Source: Neodiprion pinetum
Lineage: Eukaryota; Arthropoda; Insecta; Hymenoptera; Diprionidae
Assembly (NCBI RefSeq): GCF_021155775.2
Contig: NC_060236.1
Span: forward strand, 666,001-730,000
DNA: 64,000 nt
Direction: 5' to 3'
This document shows, piece by piece, positions 51,531 to 64,000 of the stretch. The notes beneath the pieces were generated by a model, which saw nothing but the letters and a program-made list of their open reading frames with translations, did not search any database and had not been told where the DNA came from. The translations under genes and the position numbers were made by a program. The stretch's first letter is position 1. Every line of letters starts with the position of its first letter.

Positions 51531-52045
51531 CAGGGTGGTCCTTAAAATGGTCATTTTTGAATTCCGACCGGCGTGTCCCCCAAAATCGGCTCCGGATAAT
51601 TCAAAAATAATTCCCTTATTTTTTCGCATCTTTATCTCGACTCAACTCAACAAAATTCAAAATGGCGAATCCAGTGTGGTGGAGCGACGTCCAAAAAGTC
51701 GTTTGATTTCGATAAAACTCTGTACTCGGGGGTTTCTGAGACTGCTGATTACGAGACTGAACTCGAAATTACGAAATGAAAAAGGGTGGATCCTATATGG
51801 CAATGTGAAGTGTATTTTCGGGTTTTGGATCCGCCATTTGACTTTTACAAATTTTGAGTTCAGATTCGTAATCAGCGACCCGCAAAACCTTGCTCTACCA
51901 AATTTTATCTAAGTCCGTTGAGTAGGTTTGACGTGAAAATTTATAAAATTTAAAATATCGGGGAATTATTTTTAAATTATACGGAGTCGATTTTTCAGGG
52001 CGCGTCGATCAAAATTCTCAAATGATCTTTTTAAGGGCAACTCTA
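51531..52045. mobile_element. Foldback/MITE-like element, about 515 bp
   Basis: The left end CAGGGTGGTCCTTAAAATGG and the right end, TAGAGTTGCCCTTAAAAAGA on the minus strand, start inverted arms of more than 80 bp: both contain a GGCTCCGGATAATTCAAAAA-type block and AATAATTCCC. Further in, AAATGGCGAATCC is inverted as GGATCCGCCATTT. No protein-coding capacity. Confidence 0.7.
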
Positions 52046-52064
52046 AATTATACATGGTGTACAT

Positions 52065-52322
52065 ACAGAGTGAATTCCTAACGACTGCACGGTCCGTTAT
52101 CAGGCAAAATTTAATGCGCATGCGCTACGATTCGAGAGCGACCGTTTGCCAGGGTTACCAACCGTCTTAAATCTAACCTCAAAAATTTTGACAGTCGTCG
52201 CTGGAAGATGTAACCAAAACCGAAAACAGTAAAAACTTTTCAGGTCGCATTCGTGAAAATTTATGAGGTTCGTTTTAGCAAACGACGGACCAATCGGTCT
52301 AGTCGTTAGGAATTCGCTCTGT
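52065..52322. mobile_element. MITE, 258 bp, with 22-bp inverted ends
   Basis: ACAGAGTGAATTCCTAACGA at the left is inverted almost exactly at the right, where the minus strand reads ACAGAGCGAATTCCTAACGA; CGGTCCGT-like bases continue the match. GTAC-containing bases flank both sides. It lies about 20 bp after the previous element. Confidence 0.75.
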
Positions 52323-52772
52323 ACGTACAGTAAATAATAACCTATATATACATACGACACTCCAATGATACAGAGACATATGTAACAGAGTATAGAGATA
52401 ATTAGCTTGATGTTATAATTAATAGGATTGATGGTACAACTTTATTTAATTTGTATAACCTTTTTTTGAAACAATTTTTTTTTTTATTTTATTTTTCTAC
52501 CGGCAATTTCCTAGATGATGTTTACCGCAGTTTTAGAATCGCCACTTTGGTAGCGCTCACAGCAGCCGGCCACATTATTGTGCCCCGAAATTTCGAGGGT
52601 AAAATTACACCGCGATATAAATACGGGCATAAAGTTGATCGCACGACGCTTTTTACGTGAATTACAACGCGGGGGATATAATTGTGGGAAAGAAAATACT
52701 CGGGTTGGTAGAGTCGACGTGGTTCTGACGTGTGGGAAAACGCTGATGGGAAATTGTTTCCTCTGTTTGCAG

Positions 52773-52814
52773 GGTCCTCTGATACCAGCGGCGTTCACTA
52801 ACGGCTACCATTGA
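52773..52814 (+). CDS. Rbp6: Final coding exon, GPLIPAAFTNGYH and stop
   Basis: After CTGTTTGCAG (ends 52772) the phase-0 frame reads GPLIPAAFTNGYH and TGA (52812-52814). This is almost the same as the vertebrate Musashi terminus GPLIATAFTNGYH, so it marks the true end of the long isoforms. The exon continues as 3'UTR to about 52837, where ACAACAG is followed by GTGTGT, a likely donor of a 3'UTR intron. Confidence 0.93.
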   Translation, partial: GPLIPAAFTNGYH

Positions 52815-52837
52815 GCCTTGTTAAGACCTAACAACAG

Positions 52838-53770
52838 GTGTGTATTATACCGGTCTCATTTTTCTTTATCCCGATCCCTCCCGACTGTCGACCAAGAGCG
52901 AGAGGAGAAAAAAAAACAACGACAGCAACGATAAATCGACTCCGATCCTCTGGCGATGGCCACGAAGCTTAGAGTGGCGATCGATGCATCGGTTGATCGA
53001 ACGCGACTCGATTGATACCGGTAATAATTGATCGATTGATCCGTGAAACCAAAATTTCGTTAATTTCAGTACGCGGTCCTAACAGCGGAAAAGTTATTAC
53101 GCGATTTACAATTTCGTTCGAAATATTCTTCGATTCCAGGTGGGAGTACTGATTTGTAGGTATTTCGCTTGTAGTATCGAATAGGTATCTTGGTAAGGGA
53201 GACAACGATAATGATTGATACTGCATCGCGTCGTTCGTGGGAGTAAAAAACAAAAACCGTTTGCGGGGGAAAAAAAATCGAGTCGGTCGATTAATCGAGT
53301 TTGATAAATAATAATCGATTATACTCGGTTAATCGGGAAGAAATAATCGATTATTTTTGGTCACTTTGATCCTCCTCGATTTTTTCCATTTATCTCCACC
53401 TCCTGTTTTCCTCGATTTTAAAAATTTTTCTTTTCTCATTTAAAATAATTAACCGAATTAAGACGATTGGCTGGCCAAAAATCGACAACTTTGATTAGTC
53501 GATATCGTTACCGTATTGTCGTACTTCAAGTATTTATCGCGTATATTGATTTGTAAATCGAATCACGCGTGTCGGAGTATTTGCTTAAATCCGACTGTCC
53601 GAACTCTCCCGATTAACAATAAATAATTTTTAACGCAGCATACCTTGCCTGGCGTCGATTATTTCCCCGTAAAATCCATATTGCGGTGAATTATTTTGAT
53701 CGTCCGAGTTGCGCGCGCGCGAGATAAATTTAAATAATTATAATTAACCGTGTTGTTTGATATTTCGCAG
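52838..53770 (+). other. Probable 3'UTR intron
   Basis: GTGTGT at 52838 follows ACAACAG, and a good acceptor TTTGATATTTCGCAG ends at 53770. The junction would lie only 23 nt after the stop, so it would not be expected to trigger nonsense-mediated decay. The intron holds several TCGATTA-type motifs (53028-53350) and nothing coding that I can support. Confidence 0.55.
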
Positions 53771-53882
53771 GATGGAAGAGAGGGCAGAATTCGGCAGCAC
53801 GGTCGACTAACGGCTAGATTACAACAACGGGGACAAACGTATATTATTATAAAAAATATCATCACATACACAAGAGAGCATT

Positions 53883-53888
53883 AATAAA
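53883..53888 (+). promoter_or_regulatory. Candidate proximal poly(A) signal
   Basis: AATAAA lies about 110 nt into the proposed last UTR exon. A second AATAAA is at 53941-53946. Many more follow, so alternative polyadenylation is likely. Confidence 0.3.
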
Positions 53889-55065
53889 TATTATATAAAG
53901 ACAAGCGAACAAAGAAACGAGAAGAAAAAGAAAAATGAGTAATAAAAATTAAATACATATATAATATGAATAACACACCTAGACGATTACGCGATACGTT
54001 GAATTATATTACACACACACACACATATATATATATATATTTGAACACGCGATCGATTAATGTATTTAATGAGAATTTCGAGTCGTGAACCGTGGATAAC
54101 ACAAAGCCTTTAGGATATATGAGCGCGAATTGTGGCGACGGGTGCGTAAAGAAATTGGAACAAGCTAAAGAGAGAAATAAAAAAATTTAAATAAGTAAAA
54201 AAATAAATAAATAAAAACGCCGGATTAACGCGTGTACGTGGAAAAAAGGTTGGAAGGAACGGAGAGGAGGATACGGTAAAATAAATAATTTAAACGAAAG
54301 GGAAATGCTTGCCGGGAATAATAAAGGTAATTAAAAATGTTAACAACAAGAGAGACGTTCGCCGAATAGAAAATATATATACATATATATACATATATAT
54401 ATACACACTGACTACGCTAATTGTAAACGAAAAATGCGGTTCTTGAAAACGAGAAAAAATATCGAGAAAAAAATTACAAAAAAATGAACGTAGCGTGTCT
54501 TATATCTGTATATGTATATATGTATACATATATTATATATATACACGTGTACGTGTATGAAGAAACTACAAATACGGCACGAGCAAATAATACGTTGACA
54601 CACCTACACCGAAAGAGGAGCGACGGGGGCGGGGAGGGGGATAGAACTTGGTTCAAAGTAGTAAAGGGAAGAAGAAACAAAAAAAAAAGAAAACGATCGA
54701 TCAAATGACACGCCAATTATGGACGTAACAAAGAGAAAAAAAAAAAATCACGAAAACCGATCCAAATTACGATCGAATATATATATATCCATGTCATCCG
54801 GATACACGATACACACACACACACACACATATATATATGTATATATACATACATATATATATATGTATTACGAACACTCGTAAAAAATGTACGCACACGT
54901 GTACGGAAACATACGCGGGCATGTGTGACTACGTTATTTACAGCCGAAGCGATTATATTGGTGCCAGCCCGTTCTCCGACATTGAATAATAAAATAATGA
55001 AATAATAATAATAATAATTAAAAAATAATAATAATGATAATAGTTGTAGTTATGATAATAACAAC

Positions 55066-55105
<40 letters not shown>

Positions 55106-55667
55106 TTACAAATATATAATATAATATAATTATTGAATTAATTCAATTAATATTACTATATTGAATTGCTAAATATATTACTATTATTAATAATGGTCAA
55201 GTATACATATATATGTATATATATATATATATATACTTAATATATAAATATATAGTTGACAACGTACATAATTCTTAACATTTAAGAGCAAAGAGAGGAT
55301 TAAGAGAGAGAAGAAATACACCAACATGATTAACACACCTTACAAAAGTATAACCTGTACGAATACCACTTAATATGTATATATATATGTGCATGTATAG
55401 GCGGTATAGACAACGTACGATGACTAGACCAGCTCCATATCGTCATCCAAGTATCACGGCGTTCCGGGTAAAGAATTTACCGATTGCACGATTATTTTCC
55501 GTTCTCTTATTCCTCCGCGGTTACACGATTTCATCGTTCTCTCTCGTCTTCTATTTCCTTTCGTCGTTTTCCCTCTTTTCTTCGCAGGACACACTTTTTT
55601 CCACATCCAACGCATTACGGCGATAAATGAGAATGATATTACGAGAACAATACAGGTATCTATACAT

Positions 55668-55700
<33 letters not shown>

Positions 55701-56003
55701 CATATATACGTTCACGATGCATCTATATACATGTTATGTACATACATACATACATACGCATGTATACATAATTATGTATACGTATATGATAATGTAGATA
55801 AGAAATTTGCAAATTTAACGAAATATCTGAGGTATTAATAATTGGCTGATTGATATGCGCGTGTTTAATAAGAGAAGGAAGATGGTAGGGTAAATAAATA
55901 TAAAACATACAACAAACACATACCAACGTAATCGATAACTTAAAAACAATGGCATACTCAATTGAGCATATAAACATATACTATACGTAACCGCAAGCCG
56001 TTA

Positions 56004-56018
56004 TATTATTATTATTGC

Positions 56019-56099
<81 letters not shown>
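56004..56099. repeat. (ATT)n microsatellite, about 30 units
   Basis: A nearly pure TTA run with one GCTA interruption near 56017; the longest trinucleotide array in the window. Confidence 0.95.
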
Positions 56100-56514
56100 G
56101 ATATACATACACGTACCTATTCACCCAATAACGAAGAGGTAAACTATAAATTGAAATGTATCATAATAATTAACATCCCTTGTATGAATTATGTAATAAT
56201 ACTTAAACGCGAATCGTTCGTCCTGTAATGATAGAAAGAAAAAAAAAAAAAAAAAAACACAATAAGAAAACGTAATGGGATAACGGATGAAAGATTATAC
56301 ATACATGATGCATATGTACAGAGATCGAGAAGCGAACGTGCGTATATAAAATGTGTTCACCTGTTTCAATTTCTTCATTGCGAGTCTCTTTTTTTCTTTT
56401 CTCCACGCGGTTCACAATCCTTTCGAGGTTTAAATTCGGAAGGTACGGTAGGAAGAGGAGTGTGGGTAAATAAGGAAGAAGGGTAAATAAAAAAAGGAAA
56501 AAACTCGGGAAGGC

Positions 56515-56531
56515 GGGGGGGGGGGGGGGGG
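56515..56531. repeat. G17 homopolymer
   Basis: Seventeen consecutive G. Length is likely to be unreliable in any assembly. Confidence 0.9.
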
Positions 56532-56603
56532 AAGGAATCGGAGCGGCTGGAAATGATGTCGGGAGTGAAAATTACAAATTTCCAGCGGTAATTGTTAATT
56601 GTA

Positions 56604-56644
<41 letters not shown>

Positions 56645-58786
56645 GTAAAGTGAGGAAAGAAAAAATTATTCAATTTCACAACTTCTCCTTGCTTAATATC
56701 TACACGAATAACGGTAATAATAATTATAAAAAAAAAAAGTAAAGAAATAACAATAACAATAATAGTAATAATTAACAGTTGAATCTATAACTTCTGAATC
56801 TTGTCACGTAAGGTTATTATTACATTATATATATAGTATATGACAGGTTTGCCGAGATGCAAAGAAGAAGAAAATAAAAAAAAAAGAAACTGAAAGAAAA
56901 TGCAAAAACCCAGCGACAAGAAACCAATCGTTCGGCCAATTGTTTTAACGTAACGCTTAAAAAGCATACTCGAAAAATGATTGGCCGGTCATGTGTTGAC
57001 GTTGTAGTAAACATCGTCGTTATTATTTTTGTTATCGTTATTATTATATTACGATTATTATTTTTATTAAAACCATTATTATTATTATTGTTGTTATTAT
57101 GATCATCATTATTATTATTGTTGTTATTATTATTATTATCATCATCGTCGTCGTCGAGTTTTTGAAATAAATTTAACGCAAGATTATTACAGGAACGAAT
57201 GTTGAACGTATATTGATTATAACGCGATTACGGTTATATTTATGTATTATATTTATATTGAAAACTTGTATTCAAGAACAGGGTAAATTTATTGTAAATT
57301 TCAAATTATTATACTTATATTATACGCGTTGGTAAATCGCTACCATTTTGTTTTCTTACTTTCCGCATCTAACTCGTGGAAATACATTGTGTGTGTGTGT
57401 ATATATGCATACGCATATGCATGCGTAAAAACGTACATATATATATACATACATACATGTATATTCTTATATAAATGTATATGAATAAAAGTACGAGAAG
57501 TCAATTTTTATCAACATATAGCAATATATTGTAATACGATATAAATGTATATTATACACATGTGTATTATCGTAAATCAATTGGAGGGGGGAGAAAAAAT
57601 TAATTTTTTGTATAACCATTACAATTCACATGCCCGCCCGAGATATATCGATAAACTAAAACCATCGTTCGTTGTTGCTTCGTTTTTTTTTTTTTTTTCT
57701 TTTTCTTTTTCAACTCGAAATTTCACGACAAACACTGTTAAACCTGGTATTTGCGTGCCGAAACAAAATGGTAGCCATTAACGCTGAAATTTTCCAACAA
57801 AAACGTGTGTAAGAAAGCATTCTTACCATCATTCGAGAAACAATGGGTTTACGTACAATCGGACAAAATACGGTGTCAAAAAATGGGAATAGGATGAAAC
57901 GAAGCAAAAATAAGAAGAAAAATCTTTCGTAACAAGCATTAAAGGAACTGTAGAAAACGGCCACGAACAGTAGTTTTTATTTATTTCATTTTCTTTTCTG
58001 TTTCTTCAAAATCAGAAGCAAAGGTGCGTGAAATATTGAAAAATTAGGGGAATACTTAGCAAGAGCGGAAAAATTTATTTATTAGATAATTGTAAAATAT
58101 GACTCATTCGTTAATTTATCACCGCGCGTCATTTTCATCGACAACCACGTTGTTCGCGATACGTGTAATAATTCTTTTTTATTTACTTATCACCGCGTTC
58201 CAACGTCGAAAGCGAGCAAGGATGAAGGAAAAAAAAGAAAATAAATATACCATCCACCCCCCACCACCGTTCCTTACCAAAAAATATTACAACTCCCCCA
58301 TCTTCTCGAAATTGCACAGGGAAGAAGAATCGGCGATAAAAAAAATAAATAAATAAACAAAACAAAACCCCAACACGATATAAAAAAAAAAAAAACCATT
58401 ATGTACAACGGCTATTATACACGATCAATTATTAAAATGAGACGCACGAAATGAGAAGAGAAGAAGAATAAATAATACGAAAAACGAAAAGACAAAATAT
58501 GAATATAAAATACCTAATATGTAATATGTACATGTGTATATATATATATATATGCATGTATGCACATGTATATATATATATGTATACACACATTATAAAT
58601 ATATTATATTATATACAGTCAACGCGCGTTAACGTAATGATATTATGTATAAACAAACCATATTGATTATGATTATATTATACATATGTACGACAAAGTA
58701 AGGTTAAGAAATGAGAATGATAAATATTATATTACGTCTATAAATGTATACCCCTGCATACATGTATATGTACATAGATATACTTG

Positions 58787-58794
58787 TTATTATT

Positions 58795-58827
<33 letters not shown>

Positions 58828-58829
58828 GG
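58787..58829. repeat. (TTG)n microsatellite
   Basis: TTA units followed by about eleven TTG units. Confidence 0.93.
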
Positions 58830-59572
58830 TTTTCAATAGTTATAAAAATAGTGATAATATTAATATCAATGACAATGATAATACGTCATGATTATCAAGC
58901 GCAGAGTAACGGTCGCGTGGCGATGATCCTCGATTTGTTGCAATTTGCAGACGCTGCGTCGCGTTAATTCAATTATTATAACGTAGAAGAGGCGCGGTTG
59001 TCCGCGAAGAAAAAAAAAGACAAAAAGGAAAAACGAAAATGAAATAAGATCGCCGCCATTTCGTATAAATCATCATGTTTTAGCGAGACGAACTTTTGAG
59101 AAGCGACGAGATTAAGTTTAATAAAAAAAAAAAAAACAAAACAATGGTAATAATAACAATAACAATAATAACAATAATGAAAATAATTATTACAATAATC
59201 ATAATTATTAATAATAATGTAATAACGATAAGAATAATAATAATAATAATAATGATAATAATGACATTAATACTATAATTACACACATATGTATATATTA
59301 TAGCCGATATATGCGTATAAACATATACAATAGACATAAAATACACGTACGATACAATATTATTATTATTATATGAATAATTAAAAGAAAATGCAAAAAA
59401 AAACAAAAAAACGAAACAAAAAAAAAATCGAAAAAAAAAGTTGAACGATAAAGAATAAGATGTGAAAGGAGGGTGCAAAAAAAAAAACAAACAAACATAT
59501 TACTATACTTATATATTACTATAATAATATACTATAAATATATATGCGTAAACTTATAAATAATAATGATTA

Positions 59573-59610
59573 ACAACAACAACAACAACAACATTAATAA
59601 TAACAATAAC

Positions 59611-59648
<38 letters not shown>

Positions 59649-59696
59649 TCGTAATAATTATAACAAGAACAAGAACAACAACAACAACAACAACAA
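59573..59696. repeat. (AAC)n/(AAT)n compound repeat
   Basis: AAC, then AAT, then AAG/AAC units over about 120 bp. Confidence 0.9.
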
Positions 59697-61245
59697 TGAT
59701 GAGGATAATGATAGTGATAAATGATAAATGATAAATGAATACGTGTAATTATATTATATCGCGTTCGTTAAATCGTGCTATATACATTGTATTACCGTAT
59801 GCATACGTGTGAGAAGTAAGGAGAGATGAAAAGAAAGTCGAAGATTTACATCCGCATGATTGTGGGACGAGAATATGAATTTTTCGAACGCGGAGAAGGC
59901 GAGACGAATTGCGAAAAGGCGAAGATAATTGAGAATGCAAGCAAGGCGATAGCGGCAAGGGGGGAATGAACAAACGTTAAATAACATTGCACGCAAAGCT
60001 AGATAAAACGAATAAGAAGCCACGTTTAGATACCTATTGTAGCTTTTAGTGTCTGTAGGATGAAGAGCGGCGTAACTTTACATTGTTATACATACATATA
60101 TAGATAGGTATGTGTATACACACACGAAGCACACCAAGTACCATTTGTTTCTAATTGTTTGTTGTTGTTTTCTTTTTTTTTTTTTTTCTCTTCTTTTTTC
60201 AAAAGTCCGACAGACATCGCCACGATTCTTCTGCTTTAATTGTCGGACGATAGATACGTGGGGCGTATAAATAATATCACAGTCGGGTTATGAAATAAAT
60301 CCTTTGTACTCGAATACTTACCCAATTAACATTTTCTTCTTTACGTTGTATCGATAAAATATATACACATACATGTATGTATAATTGATTATACAATATA
60401 ATACACGTAATATATATATATATATATATATGTTTCTGTTTTCTAAGCAATATATATGTATAATAATTTTTTATAGTCCTCGTAACGAGTTGCGTAAGTA
60501 TAAACACGCGCTGTGCCGATCGACTGATTGATTGATTGATCGATTTATTTACGTACCGTGGAAAATAAACAGATCCGTAAGGAAAAGAAAAGCAACTTTC
60601 GCAAACAAAAAAATAATTTACAATTAAAAAACATTACTTTCACATATATATATATATCCGTAAAGGCTTTGATAAATTTTGATCCCGAATCATCGATGAT
60701 CGTCAATCGGTTGACAAACCAGCGTTAATTCGTCCGCGAGAGCTGCAACATGCAATAATTATAATAAAATGAAAAGAAAATTAAAAATTATCGTGATAAC
60801 GCCGATCATACGTACGTGCGTAATGCGCGTCGTTTTTATTTTTTATTTCTTTTTCATTTCCAAGGGGGCGGGGGGGGGATACCCTACATTTGTCTCTCTC
60901 ATTTAACGAAGACGAAAAAGCGAGAAAAAAAACAAAAGAATTACAAAAGAAAAAATACGAAACGTAACTTGATAGAAAAAAATAAATAAATAAACAAAAA
61001 TAAAAAACAAAGAACCGCAAATTTCACCATTTCGAAACGAGTCAATGAAAATCTTCGGCAATAAAATTGAACGGGTATAATTGTACGTAAAAAAAAAAAA
61101 AAATAAACAAAAAAATAAAAATAAAAAGTGTGGTACATGTGTAGATATCGCGTTGAATATAATAATTCAAAGTATATGTATACATTCATTATATATAAAT
61201 GATACTAAATTATTGGAAAAATTGATTATACCCGCGGAGTGATAT

Positions 61246-61247
61246 CA

Positions 61248-61283
<36 letters not shown>

Positions 61284-61360
61284 GTTATTGTTATTATTAT
61301 ATTTATCGTTATTATTATTATTGCTATTATTACTATTATTGTTGTTATTATTGTTGTCCA
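61246..61360. repeat. (ATT)n and variant repeat
   Basis: Pure ATT at the start, then GTT, GCT and ACT variants. Confidence 0.9.
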
Positions 61361-62607
61361 TTGTTATTATCGCTATTATCTTTACATTTTTTCTTTTTTT
61401 TTTTTTTTTTTTTCCACCGAATATAAGCAATAAAGGTAAGAAAAAAGAAAAAACACACACGTAGACACACATACATGTATACGTATAAAATACAGTGACA
61501 GAAACGGAGGACAAGAGCGTGCAGGAAATATTTCTTTTGCTTGACGTGTACGATAAACGTGATGGAAATTCGGATAATGTAGTACGGCTTATAAGCGTAC
61601 GTATTATATATATATTATATCAGGCAAAGGCGAATAGATGTAGCAGAGATGAAAATCGGCGATTAAGAGGTGGGATTATGAATATATTAGGAGTGGAAGG
61701 AAGTGAGAATAACGAAGAGAAAAAAAAAGTTTGGAGATTTCGAAAAATTGTTGTAAAAAGGGAGAGAGAAATCGCGGGTGTTATTAGAGATATACCTGTA
61801 ATGTAATTGCGGGAGGTTTGTCGCGACGATATTACAATTGCATTCGCACGATGCGAATACCTGCGATATATGTATAAAAGAAAAGCGGAGCGGCGGCAGC
61901 GTATTATATAATATAATATGTTGGAACTTGGGAGTCGACGAGGAACGAAATTTATTGCCGCATTGTACACTGAGTAGTTAGATAGGAAATTTTTGGAAAA
62001 TTTTTTGAATATACGAATTTTAAGATGTTCCAACGCGATCGCGATGATACCGTAACATGTAAAACCTTATTGAAATCACGGGACGCGTTCGGGTTTCTAC
62101 ATTAACTGCGTAATGTTACATTTATACATATGTATAATACATTATATTATTATTACTATTATTATTGTATACGTACCTATTATACATATATAAATTTACG
62201 CGTTCATTTCCGTTCCGCGTGTGTTTTACAATAATTAAAAACTACGCTGTTGTCATTGTTACTATCATTATTATCATTATTATTACTTACTATTAATTAT
62301 TAATCGTAATTCGTTGAATAATATTCTTTAATCACAAAACTATCGTATTAATTATACATACCGACAAACAACTTACAAAAACTTCAAATACGACGCGTTA
62401 TATATTTCAGTCTCTACGAGTTTGATGTTACCTCAACGTTGACCATCCGGTAATAGAATATTATAAGTAATAATCATTACTGACCGTCTGAAATTTTTTT
62501 TTTTTTGTATTGTCCATTTTCACGGAGGTGCGTTTTGAAAATCGTCGAGGTTTCTCTCGTTGTTACACAATCTATTGTTATAATTGTTATTTACGTTGTT
62601 GTTATTG

Positions 62608-62699
62608 TTATTATTGATGTTGTTGTTGTTGTTGTTGTCGTTGTTGATGTTGTTGTTGTTTTGTTGCTGTTCTTGATGGTGATGATGATGATGATTATT
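62608..62699. repeat. (TTG)n and (GAT)n repeats
   Basis: TTG units with single changes, then GATGATGAT. Confidence 0.9.
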
Positions 62700-64000
62700 A
62701 CGATTACGTTTTAGTTCTACTCTCGCAGTGTATGCAAATAAATAACAACTTGTAATCACCCTAAATAATATTCGTATATTTTCATTCACCGCTACACATT
62801 TTTGGATGTGTAACAGTAATAAGAATAGTAATAATAATAATAATAATAATGACCACAATAACATTATAAATATTGATAATAATAACAATAATAATAATAT
62901 GTACAACAAAGATTCATATAGCGCACTGCTTATAATTATTATTGTATCATGTATGATGATCGATTGCGTACGCAGTGATTGGCGCGTAAGATTTTTACAA
63001 TTGTAAATACATATGCACGTATATATATATATATATATATATATGATATTAAACCTGTAATTTGTTGAAAACGTGTATATTTAACCTATTACTTGTATGA
63101 TTAAAAAACCGGAGCAAAAACGAGACCGAAGGAAAAAATGACTTGTAAGAAGAAGAGAGAGAGAAAGAGAGAGAAAAAATCGAACGGAAGAAAAAATACA
63201 CGATGACCTTTAACTTTTGTCACATGTATTGTTTTTTTTTTCTTTTTTTATTCCTACCTCTCTTTTCGAGGCAACCGATCAATTTGCACATATTTTATCA
63301 CGCGTCTCGACATTTTCACATGATCGAGAGGGGCCGCTTCGACACCTCCGGAATGTTTTGCAAAAAAAAAAGAAAAAAAAAACAATACTCGTAATATCCA
63401 ACGATGAAAAATGTTGACAATTCTCAACTACGGAATCACGTATTTACATAATACACTCGTCGTGATATATACATATACGTATACATGCATAGCCATAGTC
63501 ATGGATCGTGCATAATACATGTATATAGTGAATGATTATATTATATTATATTAACAATATTGTAATTACTCACATGATACACCGTGATGTGTTATAACTG
63601 TATACGTCAATAATCAACCTACATTCGCATTCGTTCGTTCATTCATTCGTTGACTCGTTCATCCGTTCGTTAACAACGACAATGGTATCAGTTTTCTCTT
63701 TCTTTTTTTTTTTTTTCTTTTTATCCTATTTAAGACTGTCGTGTCACGTTATTCACTGTTCATCTATTTTCAACATGTCGATATTATCGCCGTAATTATT
63801 ATTATTGTTATTGTTAATACCATCATCGTGATTATCATTGATTTTTAATAGAATTTGATCAGAACCCGTGCAGTCGTGTTTAGTAAATTTATAACAAAGT
63901 CAGACTTGTAGTGTGGCGAGGAAAAATATTATGCAAAATTATTGGCGAAAGAGATTTAGTTGGGGACGAATGTTTTCTTTAATTTTTCTTCCTTTTTCTC

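Larger units (their letters stand above)
49491..52772 (+). other. Last coding intron, rich in short repeats and foldback elements
   Basis: GTAAGT to TTTGCAG, 3282 bp, phase 0. Contains a degenerate 20-25-nt repeat (about 49660-50600), then three short elements with inverted ends at 50680-50854, 51531-52045 and 52065-52322, together covering almost 1 kb. Confidence 0.8.
15636..52814 (+). other. Rbp6: Musashi-family RNA-binding protein gene, 3' part (gene span)
   Basis: This is the part of the gene lying in the window, from the RRM2 exon to the final stop. The seven core exons total 668 nt; with one base supplied by the missing upstream exon this makes 223 codons including the stop, so the frame closes exactly. 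Family members bind UAG-containing RNA through two RRMs and control translation and splicing in neural and stem cells. Here only the end of RRM2 and the C-terminal region are present. The end GPLIPAAFTNGYH closely resembles the vertebrate MSI1/MSI2 terminus, and DFMWSLGALPDG followed by FPAAAYAAYAAGR resembles insect Rbp6 as I recall it. A second Musashi-like paralogue (msi) exists in flies, so the symbol is a best match, not proven. RRM1 must lie upstream of base 1. Confidence 0.88.
53771..64000 (+). other. Probable 3'UTR followed by AT-rich non-coding sequence
   Basis: The stretch starts with about 60 nt of mixed composition after the acceptor at 53770, then becomes strongly AT-rich with many TA, TAA, TTG and poly(A) tracts to the window end. 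Long 3'UTRs are usual for neural RNA-binding proteins, but where the transcript ends cannot be seen. No open frame here looks like a gene; the long ones are read through triplet repeats. Confidence 0.45.

Noticed and set aside
62520..62909. Frames made of long runs of Leu, Ile, Asn or Val in the last 10 kb
   Set aside because: They come from TTG, ATT and AAT microsatellites.

Overview
The window looks like intronic and 3'-terminal sequence of one very long gene from an insect, probably a hymenopteran. This rests on the protein family, on short phase-matched exons in AT-rich introns, and on abundant microsatellites and foldback MITEs. The species cannot be read from the sequence. No bacterial-type operon, tRNA, rRNA or CRISPR was seen.

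The gene is a Musashi-family RNA-binding protein, best matched to insect Rbp6, on the + strand. It enters already inside the second RNA-recognition motif (RRM2, exon 15636-15718). RRM1 and the first part of RRM2 are not in the window, so bases 1-15635 are read as an upstream intron. The main chain of exons is 15636-15718, 17086-17170, 25230-25262, 25979-26062, 46745-46810, 49216-49490 and 52773-52814. Joined together, with one base carried in from upstream, they stay open for 222 codons and end in the Musashi-type tail GPLIPAAFTNGYH. A probable 3'UTR intron (52838-53770) follows, then AT-rich sequence to the end of the window.

The unusual part is the number of alternative 3' coding choices. 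Two exons carry a usable 5' splice site inside a longer open frame. If the site is not used, translation continues in frame for 137 codons (stop at 17581-17583) or 74 codons (stop at 26284-26286), giving different low-complexity C-termini. Two cassette exons, both exactly 93 nt and phase 1 to phase 1 (39654-39746 and 45524-45616), can be included without breaking the frame. Two weaker candidates are a 42-nt microexon (32413-32454) and a terminal exon (34958-35028). Every intron from 17171 to 49215 has the same phase, so these exons can be mixed freely. The RNA-binding half would stay constant while the C-terminus varies.

The introns hold several foldback or MITE-like elements: a 1.63-kb palindrome with eleven 69-bp tandem units (20931-22565), and smaller ones at 31409-32008, 50680-50854, 51531-52045 and 52065-52322. 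They also hold a diverged repeat pair (about 5960 and 35422) and many microsatellites. Four spaced TAGTCAA copies at 24514-24554 resemble Musashi-binding elements and may mark autoregulation.

Exon calls come from reading frame, splice signals and recalled family similarity; no alignment or transcript data were available.
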